Below, in pieces: positions 17,199-25,946 of a DNA stretch of 64,000 nucleotides (position 1 is its first letter; every line of letters starts with the position of its first letter). The stretch is from CAZGSV01 sp964528605 (GTDB taxonomy: Bacteria; Armatimonadota; Zipacnadia; CAZGSV01). The stretch is from NCBI GenBank assembly GCA_964528605.1, contig CAZGSV010000001.1, forward strand, positions 52,005 to 116,004, read 5' to 3'. The translations under genes and the position numbers were made by a program. Under the pieces are notes generated by a model. The model did not search any database. It saw only the letters and a program-made list of their open reading frames with translations, and had not been told where the DNA came from.

Positions 17199-18491
17199 TC
17201 AGGACTCCTTGGCTTGCTGCGCGGCCTGGTAGGCGGCCGCGTCCTCCTGTACGAAACTGATCCGGCTCATTATCAGGTAGCCCAGCAAGCCGGTGGCCGC
17301 GGTGACGCACACGGCGATGCGCAGCCCGAGCAGGTTCTTCGTCAGCAGGTCGTACAACCCCCAGAGCACGGTCACATACAGGACTCGCCCCAGCGCCAGC
17401 GGCATCTCGCGGGCGCACACGTACTCCACCCTCTGGCTGGGGTCCTTCGCCGTTCTCCCGATAACGTCGAGTTGAATGGCCGAACTCGGAATGCTGAACA
17501 GCGGCGTGCTCACCGCCAGCATCAGCCCGAAGGCCCACACGGTAGGCAAGTGAATGGGCCCCAGCATGATCAGGCCCGCCGCCGTCCCCGACAGCGCCCC
17601 GGCGAGCATGAACGGGATCCGGCGGCCCGGGGTCACCGCGCGCCCGACGGCATACGAACCCACTATCCTGATCGCGCCCGTGACCAGCCCGTAACCACCC
17701 ACGGCCATCTCACTCCCGGACGCCATGTACATCAGCAGGCCCACGATGAACACGAAGATGCCGAAGCGGCCGCCGAACACCGCCCACAGCAGCATCACCA
17801 GCCGCCAGTCCCGGTGCTCCCTGGGCGGCAGCAGCGCGCGCCGAATGAGAAACGGCCGCGGCTCCCTGTCCGGCGGCAAGCGGAATGACAGAATGACCGC
17901 GGCCACGTACATGGCCACCGCGAGCGCGAAGACCATCACGTAGCCGCGCAGGCCGGTCGCCAGGCCAATGATGCTCCCCGCGGCAAACGGCGCCACGGCG
18001 CCCGTTATCCCGCTGGTGAAGGAACTCACGCCAACGTAGTAGTCCCGCTCCCCCTGCGCTGTCACATCAAACGTCAGAGTGTGGATGCCGGCGAAGTAGA
18101 ACCCCATGGCCACGCCCAGCAGAATGCCTAACCCGACCACGTGCTGGGCCGCGCCCTCCCTGAGCCAGAGCAGGCTCAGGTAGAAGATCGCGTGCAGGGC
18201 CAGCCCAATGCGCAGCGCCCAGGTGCGGTCCCTGGCCTGCGAGAGCCAGCCCGCGATGAGGAAGAAGGTTGGAATCGTCAGCCAGCACGCCAAGTTGTAG
18301 CGCAGCAGCACCGGGAATTCCTTCTGCACGCGCCACAGGTAGATGTTGACGAACATGGAGCACAGGCCATCGGCGAGCCAGAACAGGGCGTTGATGACAA
18401 GGAGGTTCTTTGCGGGAGGGGTTAGGGCTCTCTTGGGCGCCGGTGCGCCCGTCCGCGGTGCGTCGCTGTCGGTCATGGTAATGGCCCGCAT
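17199..18491 (-). CDS. Major facilitator superfamily transporter
   Basis: A 430-residue MFS permease with about 12 hydrophobic helices. The first helix (LLVINALFWLADGLCSMFVN) and a cytoplasmic loop with ARDRTWALRIG fit the MFS fold. Family members move sugars, drugs or peptides by proton-coupled or uniport mechanisms; no substrate signature could be read. An in-frame ATG 15 bases downstream (MTDSD) is an equally plausible start. It is divergent from the sulfatase-fold hydrolase with a 130-base spacer, so uptake of a product of that enzyme is possible but speculative. Confidence 0.87.
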   Translation of the reverse strand: MRAITMTDSDAPRTGAPAPKRALTPPAKNLLVINALFWLADGLCSMFVNIYLWRVQKEFPVLLRYNLACWLTIPTFFLIAGWLSQARDRTWALRIGLALHAIFYLSLLWLREGAAQHVVGLGILLGVAMGFYFAGIHTLTFDVTAQGERDYYVGVSSFTSGITGAVAPFAAGSIIGLATGLRGYVMVFALAVAMYVAAVILSFRLPPDREPRPFLIRRALLPPREHRDWRLVMLLWAVFGGRFGIFVFIVGLLMYMASGSEMAVGGYGLVTGAIRIVGSYAVGRAVTPGRRIPFMLAGALSGTAAGLIMLGPIHLPTVWAFGLMLAVSTPLFSIPSSAIQLDVIGRTAKDPSQRVEYVCAREMPLALGRVLYVTVLWGLYDLLTKNLLGLRIAVCVTAATGLLGYLIMSRISFVQEDAAAYQAAQQAKES

Positions 18492-18621
18492 TATGCGTCG
18501 GAGCGGCCCTGCTGTCTAAGGTTCCGCCCGCCCGCGACTCGCTGCCTTGACAAGTCCTCCCGAACTGACATTCCCTGGGTCACTACGCGCGGTTCCGGCT
18601 CGCGAGTTGAGGAGGCCAGCA

Positions 18622-20049
18622 ATGTCGCACAAGCGTCCCAACATACTTCTCTTCACCACCGACCAACAGCGCGGCGACCACCTAGGCCTCGCAGGCCATC
18701 CCGTAGTCGAGACCCCCAACCTGGATGCTTTCATCAACCGCGGCGCCTACTTCCCCACCGCCTACTCAGAGATTCCCTCCACCACGGGCGCCCGCCGCTG
18801 CCTTCATGGCGGTCAGGGGAGTTTCGCCTGCGGCCTCATCGGTTACTCGGGCGCCGAGTGGCACGAGCGCAACACGCTCGCGCAAGTGCTGGCCGACGCT
18901 GGCTACCACTGCATCAACGTCGGCTGGCGCAACATGCACCCCACCCGCAAACTCTACGGCTTCCACACCGTCATCCCCCACGACCTCGCCGAAGGCGCGG
19001 ACGACTACGCGGAATGGCTCAAGCGCGAGGTCGGCCCCTGGGCGCACGAGCGCGGCCATGGCTGCGACGCCAACGGCTGGCTCGGCCGCCCCTGGCACCT
19101 CGAGGAACGCTATCACCCCACCAACTGGACGACCGAAGTCGCCCTCGAGCAGATAAAGAAGCGCGATCCCACGCGCCCCTTCTTCGTCTGGTGCTCGCAT
19201 ATGCGCCCCCATTCGCCGTATGACCCGCCGCAGTTCTTCTGGGACATGTACATCAACCGCGAATTCCCCCCCGTCCCCGTCGGCGATTGGGCGGCCAAGC
19301 ACGACGTGCCCGGCCCCGTGGGCCGCACCGCCTGGCGGGGCAGGCTGACCCCGGAACAGAGCCGACGCATGCGTGCCGCCTACGCTGGCCTCTGCACGCA
19401 CATTGACTACGAATTGGGCCGCCTGCTCGAGCGGGTCGCCCGAGAAGAAGGAGGCCAACTCCTCGAGAACACCCTCATCATCTTCACCTCCGACCACGGC
19501 GACATGATGGGCGACCACAACCTGCACCGGAAGACGTATGCCTACGAAGGCTCCGCCCGCGTTCCTTTCGTCATCCGCTATCCAGCGGGAATGGACCTGC
19601 CTACCGGGACTTTCGAGCAAGTCGTCGGGCTTCAGGACGTGACGCCGACGATTCTGGAGGCGGCCGGGGTGGCCGTTCCCGATTCGGTCACGGGCAGCAG
19701 CGTCTTCCGCGCGATCCGCGGAGAATCGTGGCGCGAGCATCTGCACGGCGAACACTCGCCTTGCTACGCGCTGGAAGAGGCGGTGCAGTACCTGACCGAC
19801 GGCAAGGAGAAGTACCTATGGTTTCCCGCGACCAGCGAGGAGCAGTTGTTCGATCTGCGCGCTGACCGCCAGGAACTCCACGACCTCGCCAAGGACGCCG
19901 GAGGCGCCGAGCGCGTGGCTTTCTGGCGCGACCGGCTCATCCGACTGCTCGGCGAGCGCGGCGACGGCTTCTCCGACGGCACGCGGCTGCTGCGCCGCAG
20001 CGACTGGTGGAGCCCGGAAGTGGAGCCCAGCGCCTCCTCGACACGGTGA
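18622..20049 (+). CDS. Sulfatase-family hydrolase with Thr in place of the catalytic Cys/Ser
   Basis: A 475-residue member of the alkaline phosphatase/sulfatase superfamily. The metal-binding front (NILLFTTDQQRGDHLG) and the later TSDHGDMMGDH motif are intact. At the usual C/S-x-P-x-R formylglycine site, the sequence reads IPSTTGARRCLHGG, which puts Thr54 where Cys or Ser is converted to formylglycine, while Arg58 is kept. A Thr nucleophile is known in phosphodiesterases of this superfamily (NPP type), so the enzyme may not be a sulfatase. GAGGAGG precedes the ATG at 18622; an upstream in-frame start at 18547 lacks this. No signal peptide is seen. Confidence 0.85.
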   Translation: MSHKRPNILLFTTDQQRGDHLGLAGHPVVETPNLDAFINRGAYFPTAYSEIPSTTGARRCLHGGQGSFACGLIGYSGAEWHERNTLAQVLADAGYHCINVGWRNMHPTRKLYGFHTVIPHDLAEGADDYAEWLKREVGPWAHERGHGCDANGWLGRPWHLEERYHPTNWTTEVALEQIKKRDPTRPFFVWCSHMRPHSPYDPPQFFWDMYINREFPPVPVGDWAAKHDVPGPVGRTAWRGRLTPEQSRRMRAAYAGLCTHIDYELGRLLERVAREEGGQLLENTLIIFTSDHGDMMGDHNLHRKTYAYEGSARVPFVIRYPAGMDLPTGTFEQVVGLQDVTPTILEAAGVAVPDSVTGSSVFRAIRGESWREHLHGEHSPCYALEEAVQYLTDGKEKYLWFPATSEEQLFDLRADRQELHDLAKDAGGAERVAFWRDRLIRLLGERGDGFSDGTRLLRRSDWWSPEVEPSASSTR

Positions 20050-20088
20050 GCGCGGGGTGGCGCGCTGGTCTGTTACGGGCGGGCTCGC

Positions 20089-20511
20089 TCAGCGCGTGCG
20101 GGGGCCGAATGTTGTTTCAATCCACCGCCTGCTCTCATCGCGGCAGCGGCGGAACGCTTGGAGTATCTCCGCTTCGGAACCGGACACGGCGGCCGGGTCG
20201 TCAAACGACTGATGCAGGATCCTGGTCCCAGGGAAGAAGGGACACGTCTCCTTGGCGCTATCGCACAGGGTGACCACGTAGTCGAACTGCTGCCCCCACA
20301 ACTCATCCACCATCTTCGCACGTTGACCCGAGATGTCCACGCCTGCCTCTGCCATCACGCTCACCGCATTGGGGTTGACCACGGTGGCCTCCGTCCCCGC
20401 GCTGTAAGACTCGTAGCGGTCGCCGTATAGGGCGCGCAGGAGGCCTTCTGCCATCTGGGAGCGCGCTGAGTTGTGGGTGCAGATGAACAGCACTCGCGTT
20501 CTACTGCCCAT
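20089..20511 (-). CDS. arsC: Arsenate reductase / low-molecular-weight tyrosine phosphatase family protein
   Basis: A 140-residue protein with the N-terminal P-loop CTHNSARSQ (C-x5-R-S) shared by LMW protein tyrosine phosphatases and thioredoxin-coupled arsenate reductases. A second cysteine pair region, VVTLCDSAKETCPFFPG, matches the resolving cysteines of ArsC, which favours arsenate reduction over phosphatase activity. The ATG at 20509-20511 has a GAGGA ribosome-binding site; a longer frame starting at 20580 is unlikely. A TATAAT box lies on the same strand at 20605-20610. It converges with the sulfatase-fold gene. No ars transporter or regulator is adjacent. Confidence 0.88.
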   Translation of the reverse strand: MGSRTRVLFICTHNSARSQMAEGLLRALYGDRYESYSAGTEATVVNPNAVSVMAEAGVDISGQRAKMVDELWGQQFDYVVTLCDSAKETCPFFPGTRILHQSFDDPAAVSGSEAEILQAFRRCRDESRRWIETTFGPRTR

Positions 20512-20604
20512 GGGGCCGTCCTCCTCGCAGGCCGACAAGCAGCCGGGATGCTGCGCACGCAGATTCCGGGCGGCTGCCAATGGCGCACGGTCGGCACAGG
20601 CTGT

Positions 20605-20610
20605 ATTATA
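20605..20610 (-). promoter_or_regulatory. Consensus -10 box (TATAAT) upstream of the ArsC gene
   Basis: A perfect TATAAT on the minus strand about 94 bases before the arsC start. No convincing -35 box could be read, so this is a candidate only. Confidence 0.35.
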
Positions 20611-20661
20611 GACGGTACTGCCGGTGGTGGGGGGGAGGCGTATGAGAGGGGGGCGTCTGCC

Positions 20662-20760
20662 ATGCGGTGCGGCAAGTGTGGAGCCGACGTGCCCGAGGGG
20701 CGGAAGTTCTGCACCGCGTCAGCCACATCTGAGCAGGGGACGGCGGTCGCCGGGGCTTTG
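20662..20760 (+). pseudogene. Zinc-ribbon remnant
   Basis: A short reading frame opens with MRCGKCGADVPEGRKFCTAS, which is the first half of a classic double-CxxC zinc ribbon. The second CxxC is missing: where a pair such as CPECG would be expected the frame reads FCTAS and then continues without recognisable sequence to 20904, into the next gene. It looks like a decayed fragment of a zinc-ribbon membrane protein gene rather than a working gene. The rest of the 20512-20870 spacer holds promoter-like sites only. Confidence 0.5.
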
Positions 20761-20807
20761 GGCCGTTGCGTTCGTGCTCCGGCCATCCGCGAGGTGAGCG
20801 CGCCTTC

Positions 20808-20816
20808 TGCTATACT
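20808..20816 (+). promoter_or_regulatory. Extended -10 element before the Tat-exported reductase
   Basis: TGCTATACT, an extended -10 box, lies 54 bases before the ATG at 20871. The -35 region is not recognisable. Confidence 0.45.
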
Positions 20817-20870
20817 CTCGCTGCGGATAGCGAGCCAAGCGGCCCACCCCGCGCGAAAGGACGGATCGCC

Positions 20871-21836
20871 ATGGCGCCGAAGATGTCGCGACGCGAATTC
20901 CTGAGGAAATCGCTCTTGGCCGCGGCCACCGCGGGAGCGGTCGTCCCCTCGTTGGCAGCGGAAGAGAACACGCCCACCCGGCCCACCAACCTTCCCACCC
21001 GCGTGCTCGGCCGCACGGGCGAGGCCGTGTCTATCTTCGGCCTCGGAGGCCAAGGGATACTCGAGATCCCCGGCCACTACGCCGAAGCGGAAGCCCTTAT
21101 CAACCGCGCCGCCGACCTAGGCGTCACCTACTTTGATTCGGCGCGCATCTACGGCCCCTCGGAGGAATACTACGGCCTCGTCCTGCCCTTCCGGCGGCAG
21201 TCAATGTTCATCACCTCCAAGGTGGACGTGCGCACCTACGACGAGGCCCGCCGCAGCATTGAGACCACGCTCACCAATATGCGCGTGGACGGCGTGGACC
21301 TGCTTCAGGTGCATCGCGTGCGCGACCTGGAGGACGTGGACAGGATTACCGGCCCCGACGGCTCGCTCAAGGCCATGATCGAGGCCCGGGAACAGGGGAT
21401 GTGCAAGTACCTGGGCATCACCGGTCACCACGACCCGGCGGCGTTGATAGAGATGATCCGCCGCTTCGACTTTGACACCGTCCTATGTCCTCTTAACGCA
21501 GCGGACATTCACTTCCTGCCGTTCCAGACTGAGTTGCTCAAGACCGCGCTGCTGCGGCGCATGGGCGTGATCGCCATGAAGATTCCGGCGCTCAACCGAC
21601 TCTTCTCGCCGCAGATCACCTCGATTGTGCCGCTCCTGCGCTACTCGCTTTCCCTCCCGGTCACCACCGCCGTAGTCGGGTGCATGACAATATCGCAGTT
21701 GGAGGAGAACGTGGCCGTGGCGCGCGACTTCACGCCCATGACCGAGCAGGAGAAGCGCGACCTGGAGGAACTCACCAAGCCGCTCGCCCTCGAGGGCACC
21801 TTCTTCAAGAAGGGCTCGGCGGGCTGGAACGACTAG
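20871..21836 (+). CDS. Tat-exported aldo/keto reductase
   Basis: A 321-residue aldo/keto reductase with a twin-arginine signal at its start: MSRREFLRKS followed by a hydrophobic Ala-rich stretch and an AEE cleavage region. The AKR barrel then opens with RVLGRTGEAVSIFGLG. The catalytic tetrad can be read as Asp in YFDSARIYG, Tyr in the same motif, Lys in ITSKVD and His in LLQVHRV. The Tat signal means the folded, cofactor-loaded protein is sent across the membrane, as with other Tat-type oxidoreductases. It is preceded by a TGCTATACT box. A longer in-frame start at 20766 is less likely because the Tat motif would then be internal. Confidence 0.9.
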   Translation: MAPKMSRREFLRKSLLAAATAGAVVPSLAAEENTPTRPTNLPTRVLGRTGEAVSIFGLGGQGILEIPGHYAEAEALINRAADLGVTYFDSARIYGPSEEYYGLVLPFRRQSMFITSKVDVRTYDEARRSIETTLTNMRVDGVDLLQVHRVRDLEDVDRITGPDGSLKAMIEAREQGMCKYLGITGHHDPAALIEMIRRFDFDTVLCPLNAADIHFLPFQTELLKTALLRRMGVIAMKIPALNRLFSPQITSIVPLLRYSLSLPVTTAVVGCMTISQLEENVAVARDFTPMTEQEKRDLEELTKPLALEGTFFKKGSAGWND

Positions 21837-21903
21837 CGGCAGACGTATGGGGCCCCGCTCCCCCTCCTTCATCGCGGTGAGAGGGGCCTCGTGGTCGTGT
21901 CGC

Positions 21904-21931
21904 TTGCGCCTGCCGCACCGCCTGCTACAAT
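21904..21931 (+). promoter_or_regulatory. Sigma-70-type promoter for the ADP-ribosylglycohydrolase
   Basis: TTGCGC and TACAAT are separated by 16 bases, with a TGC extension before the -10 box. The start codon is 28 bases further on. Confidence 0.55.
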
Positions 21932-21958
21932 CGCTCCCTCTGCGAAGGAGGAGACAAC

Positions 21959-23209
21959 GTGGACTTCACCCAACTGGCATGGCAGGAACTCGAGTTCGCC
22001 CGCCTGATGGTCGCCAACCGGCGCGAGCAGGGAATGGAAGTGCAGGAGGCCGAGGCGCGCGTGAAAGAGGCCAAGCACCTCTTGACGCTCGAGGTGCCCA
22101 ACCCCGCGCTGCGCTTGCTCGCCGAAGCCCGCGGCCTGCTTCGCAATCCAGCGATGCGTTCGGATTTCCCTTATGAAGAGCCCTCCTCTTGGGAGGAGAT
22201 CAAGGCCTCCTTCCGTCCGGCGCAGGCGCGCAAGTACGACTTTGCCGATTACGATGACAAGACGCTGGGTGGCTGGCTCGGCAAGAACATAGGCGGCGCG
22301 CTGGGAGGGCCGGTCGAAGGCTGGCCGCGAGAACGCATCGCCGCCGAGTACGGCGAGGTCATCGGTTTCCTCGCCCCCCCTAGCACGCTGAACGACGACA
22401 CTGCCTATGAAGTCCTGCTCCTGCACGCTTTGCAGATGTGGGGTCTCGACGCCACCAGCACCCAGATCGCCCGCGAGTGGGTCGAGCACTTGCCCAAGGC
22501 TTACACCGCCGAGCGCGTCGCGCTGGACAACATTCGGCGCGGCCTGACGCCACCAGAGACCGCCACCACCGACAATCCCTACAGCGAGTGGATCGGCGGG
22601 CAGATGAAAGGGGAGATCTGCGGCTGGCTCGCCCCGGGCAATCCGGGCCTGGCGGCGGAACTTGCCTATCGCGACGGCATCATCGCCCACGAGAAGAACG
22701 GCGTCTACGGAGAGGTCTACAACGCGGTCACGTGCAGCCTCGCTTACGTCGAGAGCGACGTGCGCAAGATACTCGAAATGGGGCTGGGCTATGTACCGCC
22801 CAAGTCGCGCTTTGCGGAGATCGTGCGCCAGACGCTCGCCTGGTGCGACGCCAACGGTGATTGGCTGGGTGCCTGGCTCGAGGTCGAGAAGACCTACGCG
22901 CGCGAGTACGACCCTGTGCATACTCTGTCGAACATCCCCGCGGTCATCATCGGGCTCGTCTACGGCGGAGGCGATTTCGGCAGAACCGCCTGCATCACCA
23001 CCATGTGCGGGCTGGACACTGACTGCACTGCGGGGCAGGCCGCCGCTCTGGTCGGAACCGTGCTGGGCGCGAAAGGCATCCCCTTCGGGTGGAAGGACGC
23101 GGTGGGCGACGACTTCGAGACCTTTGTCATCGGCTACGAGCACCTCAAGACGTCTGAGATCGCGGCGCGCACGTGCCTCTACGGCCGCGCCCTCGCCGAC
23201 CGCTCGTAG
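21959..23209 (+). CDS. ADP-ribosylglycohydrolase family protein
   Basis: A 416-residue protein of the DraG/ARH fold, which removes ADP-ribose from proteins or small molecules using two magnesium ions. Landmarks are LGGWLGKNIGGALGGPVEG, NDDTAYEVLLLHA (the first metal-binding acids) and GGDFGRTACITTMCGLDTDC (the second metal site, matching the D-T-D motif). It has an extra N-terminal helical segment of about 90 residues that is heptad-like. The GTG start at 21959 has AAGGAGGAG in front. Family members range from dinitrogenase reductase regulators to general ADP-ribosyl hydrolases; no partner transferase is present here, so the target is unknown. Confidence 0.88.
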   Translation: MDFTQLAWQELEFARLMVANRREQGMEVQEAEARVKEAKHLLTLEVPNPALRLLAEARGLLRNPAMRSDFPYEEPSSWEEIKASFRPAQARKYDFADYDDKTLGGWLGKNIGGALGGPVEGWPRERIAAEYGEVIGFLAPPSTLNDDTAYEVLLLHALQMWGLDATSTQIAREWVEHLPKAYTAERVALDNIRRGLTPPETATTDNPYSEWIGGQMKGEICGWLAPGNPGLAAELAYRDGIIAHEKNGVYGEVYNAVTCSLAYVESDVRKILEMGLGYVPPKSRFAEIVRQTLAWCDANGDWLGAWLEVEKTYAREYDPVHTLSNIPAVIIGLVYGGGDFGRTACITTMCGLDTDCTAGQAAALVGTVLGAKGIPFGWKDAVGDDFETFVIGYEHLKTSEIAARTCLYGRALADRS

Positions 23210-23226
23210 CACCCCCGCCATCCTCC

Positions 23227-23250
23227 CGTAGGGGCGAGCCGCCCGGCTCG
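23227..23250. repeat. GTAGGGGCGAGCC-type GC repeat
   Basis: A GTAGGGGCGAGCCGCCCGGC segment with inverted GGGCGAGCC halves, followed by a related inverted form at about 23430-23458. Such GC hairpins are widely dispersed in environmental bacterial genomes. It belongs to a repeat cluster that fills the 23210-23479 spacer. Confidence 0.45.
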
Positions 23251-23283
23251 CCCAGGTGTGGGGACGGCCCGGCGGGCCGCCGA

Positions 23284-23372
23284 GGGCAAAATGGGGACAG
23301 CAACGGTTCTCCCTCGGAGTGGGACGTGGCGCACACGACTGCGGAAAAAGGTTACTGTCCCCATTTTGCCCC
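23284..23372. repeat. CTGTCCCCATTTTGC palindromic element, copy 1
   Basis: An 89-base element bounded by inverted arms GCAAAATGGGGACAG and CTGTCCCCATTTTGC. Its core has CCCTCGGAG and ACACGACTGCGG. The reverse complement of the element at 26736-26820 matches arms and core, so the two are diverged copies in opposite orientation. It has the size of a small non-autonomous mobile element or REP pair; no transposase lies nearby. Confidence 0.8.
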
Positions 23373-23479
23373 TACGTTCCGGTGCCGGCAGTGTGGCCGC
23401 CCTGGGGCCTCGCGGGACGGCGTTCCTTCGGCGGGCGAGCCAGGCGGCCGTCCCCTACGGGCGCGCGGCCTGCGCCCGC

Positions 23480-25945
23480 TTATGACTTGGGCACGGCCTC
23501 GATGTGCGCGGAGAGGAACCCTGGCTCGTCGCGCGCCGTGTGCGCCAGGTCGGCGCGGATTACCACATCCGGCAAGTGCCGATACTCAAGCACTCCCGGC
23601 TTCCCGTGCTCGGGGTCCGGCGGCTCATAGACGAAACTGACGTCGTCCCAGCCTCCGGGCGCGCCCGGCACATGGAATAGCCCGCGCACGTATTCCTTGT
23701 CGGTGCTACGGAGCATGTTCATGCCCCACTCGTGGCTGAGAGCCCATTCCCGGAGGGTCGCCAGGTCAGGCGGGTAGCGTTTGCCCTCCGTGTCGTAGTA
23801 CCTGCCGAGTAGGAACACGATGTAGTCCAGGCGCATCCCCGCTTGCTCGCGTTGGTACTCTTGGGCGCTGATGCTGGCCGCCTTCGCGGCAAACGAGGCA
23901 GCGAAGTCGCAGTCCTCCTGTATCAGCCCGGCTTGGGGGTAGTGCGCGGGCAAAGCGCGCAGCGTGTCCGCGGTGCGCATCGCCGTCTGTCGGTGCCGTT
24001 CCAGGTCGCCCCTCCACATCACGTCCAACTCTTCCGGGTCGGTGCCGGTCCTCATCTTGCGCAACACGTCGGCCACGGCCCGAGTATCTTTGAGTTCGGC
24101 CTCCGGCAGCGGGCTGGCCTCGGCGGTAAGGCTCACACTGTGGCGCACCCCGGAGCCGTCGGCGGCCACGACAACCAGCGAATCGCGGGTCATCACCGCC
24201 AGGCTCTCGCCATCGGGGAGCCACTCAAAACGTGGGCTCTTGAGGCCTACGGCGCGATAGAGGACCTGAGACCTGGGCTGCCCGGGGGAAATGACGCACA
24301 GTTGAACCGGCGCCTTCTCTCGGTCGCGCGAGCTGCGCACGCCCGCAGGCGGCCCATGCAGGTACGCGACCCGAGTGCCATCCGGGGACCACCGCGGGTT
24401 CAGGCCACGCTCGCCGCGACGGGTGAGTCGAGTCACGCGCCCGCTGCTGAGTTCCAGGCAGTAGAGCGGCCGGTAGGCGCCGATTCCTCGGAAGAAGCCT
24501 CTGTCCTCCGGCCGGAGGTCGGGTGGCCCGCTTGTGTATGCGATGAGGGTCCCGTCGGGGGACCACGAGGGTTCCGCCCCCTTGACGCCGAGGTCGGTGA
24601 CCTCGCCGGACAGCGCGTTGACGACCACGAGCGCGCTGTCCGCGTCGTACTGCTGCGAGGCGGAGACCACAACGTGCTTGGAGTCAGGCGCCCAGGCGAA
24701 GCCCGAGGTGGGCCACGCGCCCAGCACGCGCCGAATCTGGCCAGTGGCGAATTCGAGAACCCACAAGCCATCTTCCCGAGGGGCCGGCTCGTGGAAAGCC
24801 GGCTCGCCCAGCCGCTTCGACCCCCTGAACGCGATCTTGGAGCCGTCCGGCGAGGGTGCCCAGTCCCTCGGTACCTGGTAGTGGTCGAGCGGGTGGAAGA
24901 GCGTCGCCCGAGGCTCGCCTACGTCGACGACCCATGTGGGACCGAATACGCTCTCCGGCATAAGCAGAGCGTCCCGCCCCGGTAGCCACGGAACGCCGAC
25001 GCCTGAGATGGGACGCAAGAAGGTGAAGAGCCGGCGCCTGTTCGACCCGTCCGGCGCGACCGTCCACAGTTCGGTCATCAAGGACCGGTTCTCGGCATTC
25101 CTGTGGAAGAGGTATGCCACCGCGCCCGACATGGGGCTCGCCAGGCTTCCCATTCCCTGATACCACGTCTTTGTGTTGGGCGCGAAGGCTCCCGGAACAT
25201 CCAGCAGGCGGTTCGGGCCCAGTTGCAGTTGCTCGCCGGCGGAGAGCCTCCGCCTGTCGGCGCCGGAGGTCACCTCAACGGCTCCCCGGATCACGCGCAC
25301 CACGGCAGTGGGCGCGTTGCCGTCGGCTACCGACACGTCGAGTTCGGTCCCGACGATGGAGACTGAGCCGACTGCGGTCACAATCTCGGCGGGGCCTTTG
25401 TCGGGCACGACTTTCGCGTAGCAGTCGCCGCGGGCAAGCCACAGCCGCGCGCGGCCCTGAGCCGTCGGCTCGGTGAAGCGCATCTGCGTGCTCTTGTTGA
25501 GCGCGATGATGCTGCCGTCGGATGTGGCGAGCACGAGCAGCCCGTCCGGGCCGACAAGCACACGCTGGCCGACCTTCACGGGCCGCCCATTCCAGGCGCC
25601 ATCGCCCAGTAGGCGCGGGCCGCCCTCAATGCTCACCTCGCCGGAGAAGTGGCGGACGAAGGCGGCCGGTCTGGCGATGGGCGGCAGGCCCCCAACCGGT
25701 GGCGCGCTATGGGACGCGCGCCACACTACCGCGGCCAAGGCCGCCAGCGCTACCAGGCCTATCGCTCCCGCCAATACGTAGCGCGACCTACTCGGCGCGC
25801 TCGCGCCCGTCGCCTCACGGATGACCTGCGCCCGCAGACGGCGTCGGAACGACGGCCTCGGGCGGGGGGGGCGACCGGCGCCGCGGAGCAGTTCGCCCCA
25901 GGCGCCGTCGGCCGATTCGACTTGATTGGGACTCCGCACTTTCAT
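23480..25945 (-). CDS. FecR/TolB-type membrane protein, putative sigma-factor partner
   Basis: An 821-residue single-pass membrane protein. A cytoplasmic N-terminus of about 55 residues with a basic RPSFRRRLRAQV segment precedes a membrane helix (about 56-75). A FecR-like beta domain follows (about 95-250: GEVSIEGG, GTELDVSV, AGEQLQLGP), then a TolB/PD40-like propeller with repeated WSPDGT and WAPDSKH motifs. The C-terminus carries a pseudopilin-like YYDTEGKRYPPDL segment. The ATG at 25945 is one base past the sigma-factor stop and is preferred to an overlapping start at 25981. Pairing with a sigma gene suggests an anti-sigma or sensor role; this is inference, as the family's usual N-terminal anti-sigma domain is not evident. 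Confidence 0.75.
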   Translation of the reverse strand: MKVRSPNQVESADGAWGELLRGAGRPPRPRPSFRRRLRAQVIREATGASAPSRSRYVLAGAIGLVALAALAAVVWRASHSAPPVGGLPPIARPAAFVRHFSGEVSIEGGPRLLGDGAWNGRPVKVGQRVLVGPDGLLVLATSDGSIIALNKSTQMRFTEPTAQGRARLWLARGDCYAKVVPDKGPAEIVTAVGSVSIVGTELDVSVADGNAPTAVVRVIRGAVEVTSGADRRRLSAGEQLQLGPNRLLDVPGAFAPNTKTWYQGMGSLASPMSGAVAYLFHRNAENRSLMTELWTVAPDGSNRRRLFTFLRPISGVGVPWLPGRDALLMPESVFGPTWVVDVGEPRATLFHPLDHYQVPRDWAPSPDGSKIAFRGSKRLGEPAFHEPAPREDGLWVLEFATGQIRRVLGAWPTSGFAWAPDSKHVVVSASQQYDADSALVVVNALSGEVTDLGVKGAEPSWSPDGTLIAYTSGPPDLRPEDRGFFRGIGAYRPLYCLELSSGRVTRLTRRGERGLNPRWSPDGTRVAYLHGPPAGVRSSRDREKAPVQLCVISPGQPRSQVLYRAVGLKSPRFEWLPDGESLAVMTRDSLVVVAADGSGVRHSVSLTAEASPLPEAELKDTRAVADVLRKMRTGTDPEELDVMWRGDLERHRQTAMRTADTLRALPAHYPQAGLIQEDCDFAASFAAKAASISAQEYQREQAGMRLDYIVFLLGRYYDTEGKRYPPDLATLREWALSHEWGMNMLRSTDKEYVRGLFHVPGAPGGWDDVSFVYEPPDPEHGKPGVLEYRHLPDVVIRADLAHTARDEPGFLSAHIEAVPKS

Positions 25946-25946
25946 C

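Noticed and set aside
23173..23640. Plus-strand frame reading QNGDSN...CPHFA, with a similar peptide on the minus strand at 26687-26884
   Set aside because: The shared peptide is only the translation of the CTGTCCCC palindromic element; no start signal or domain supports a protein.
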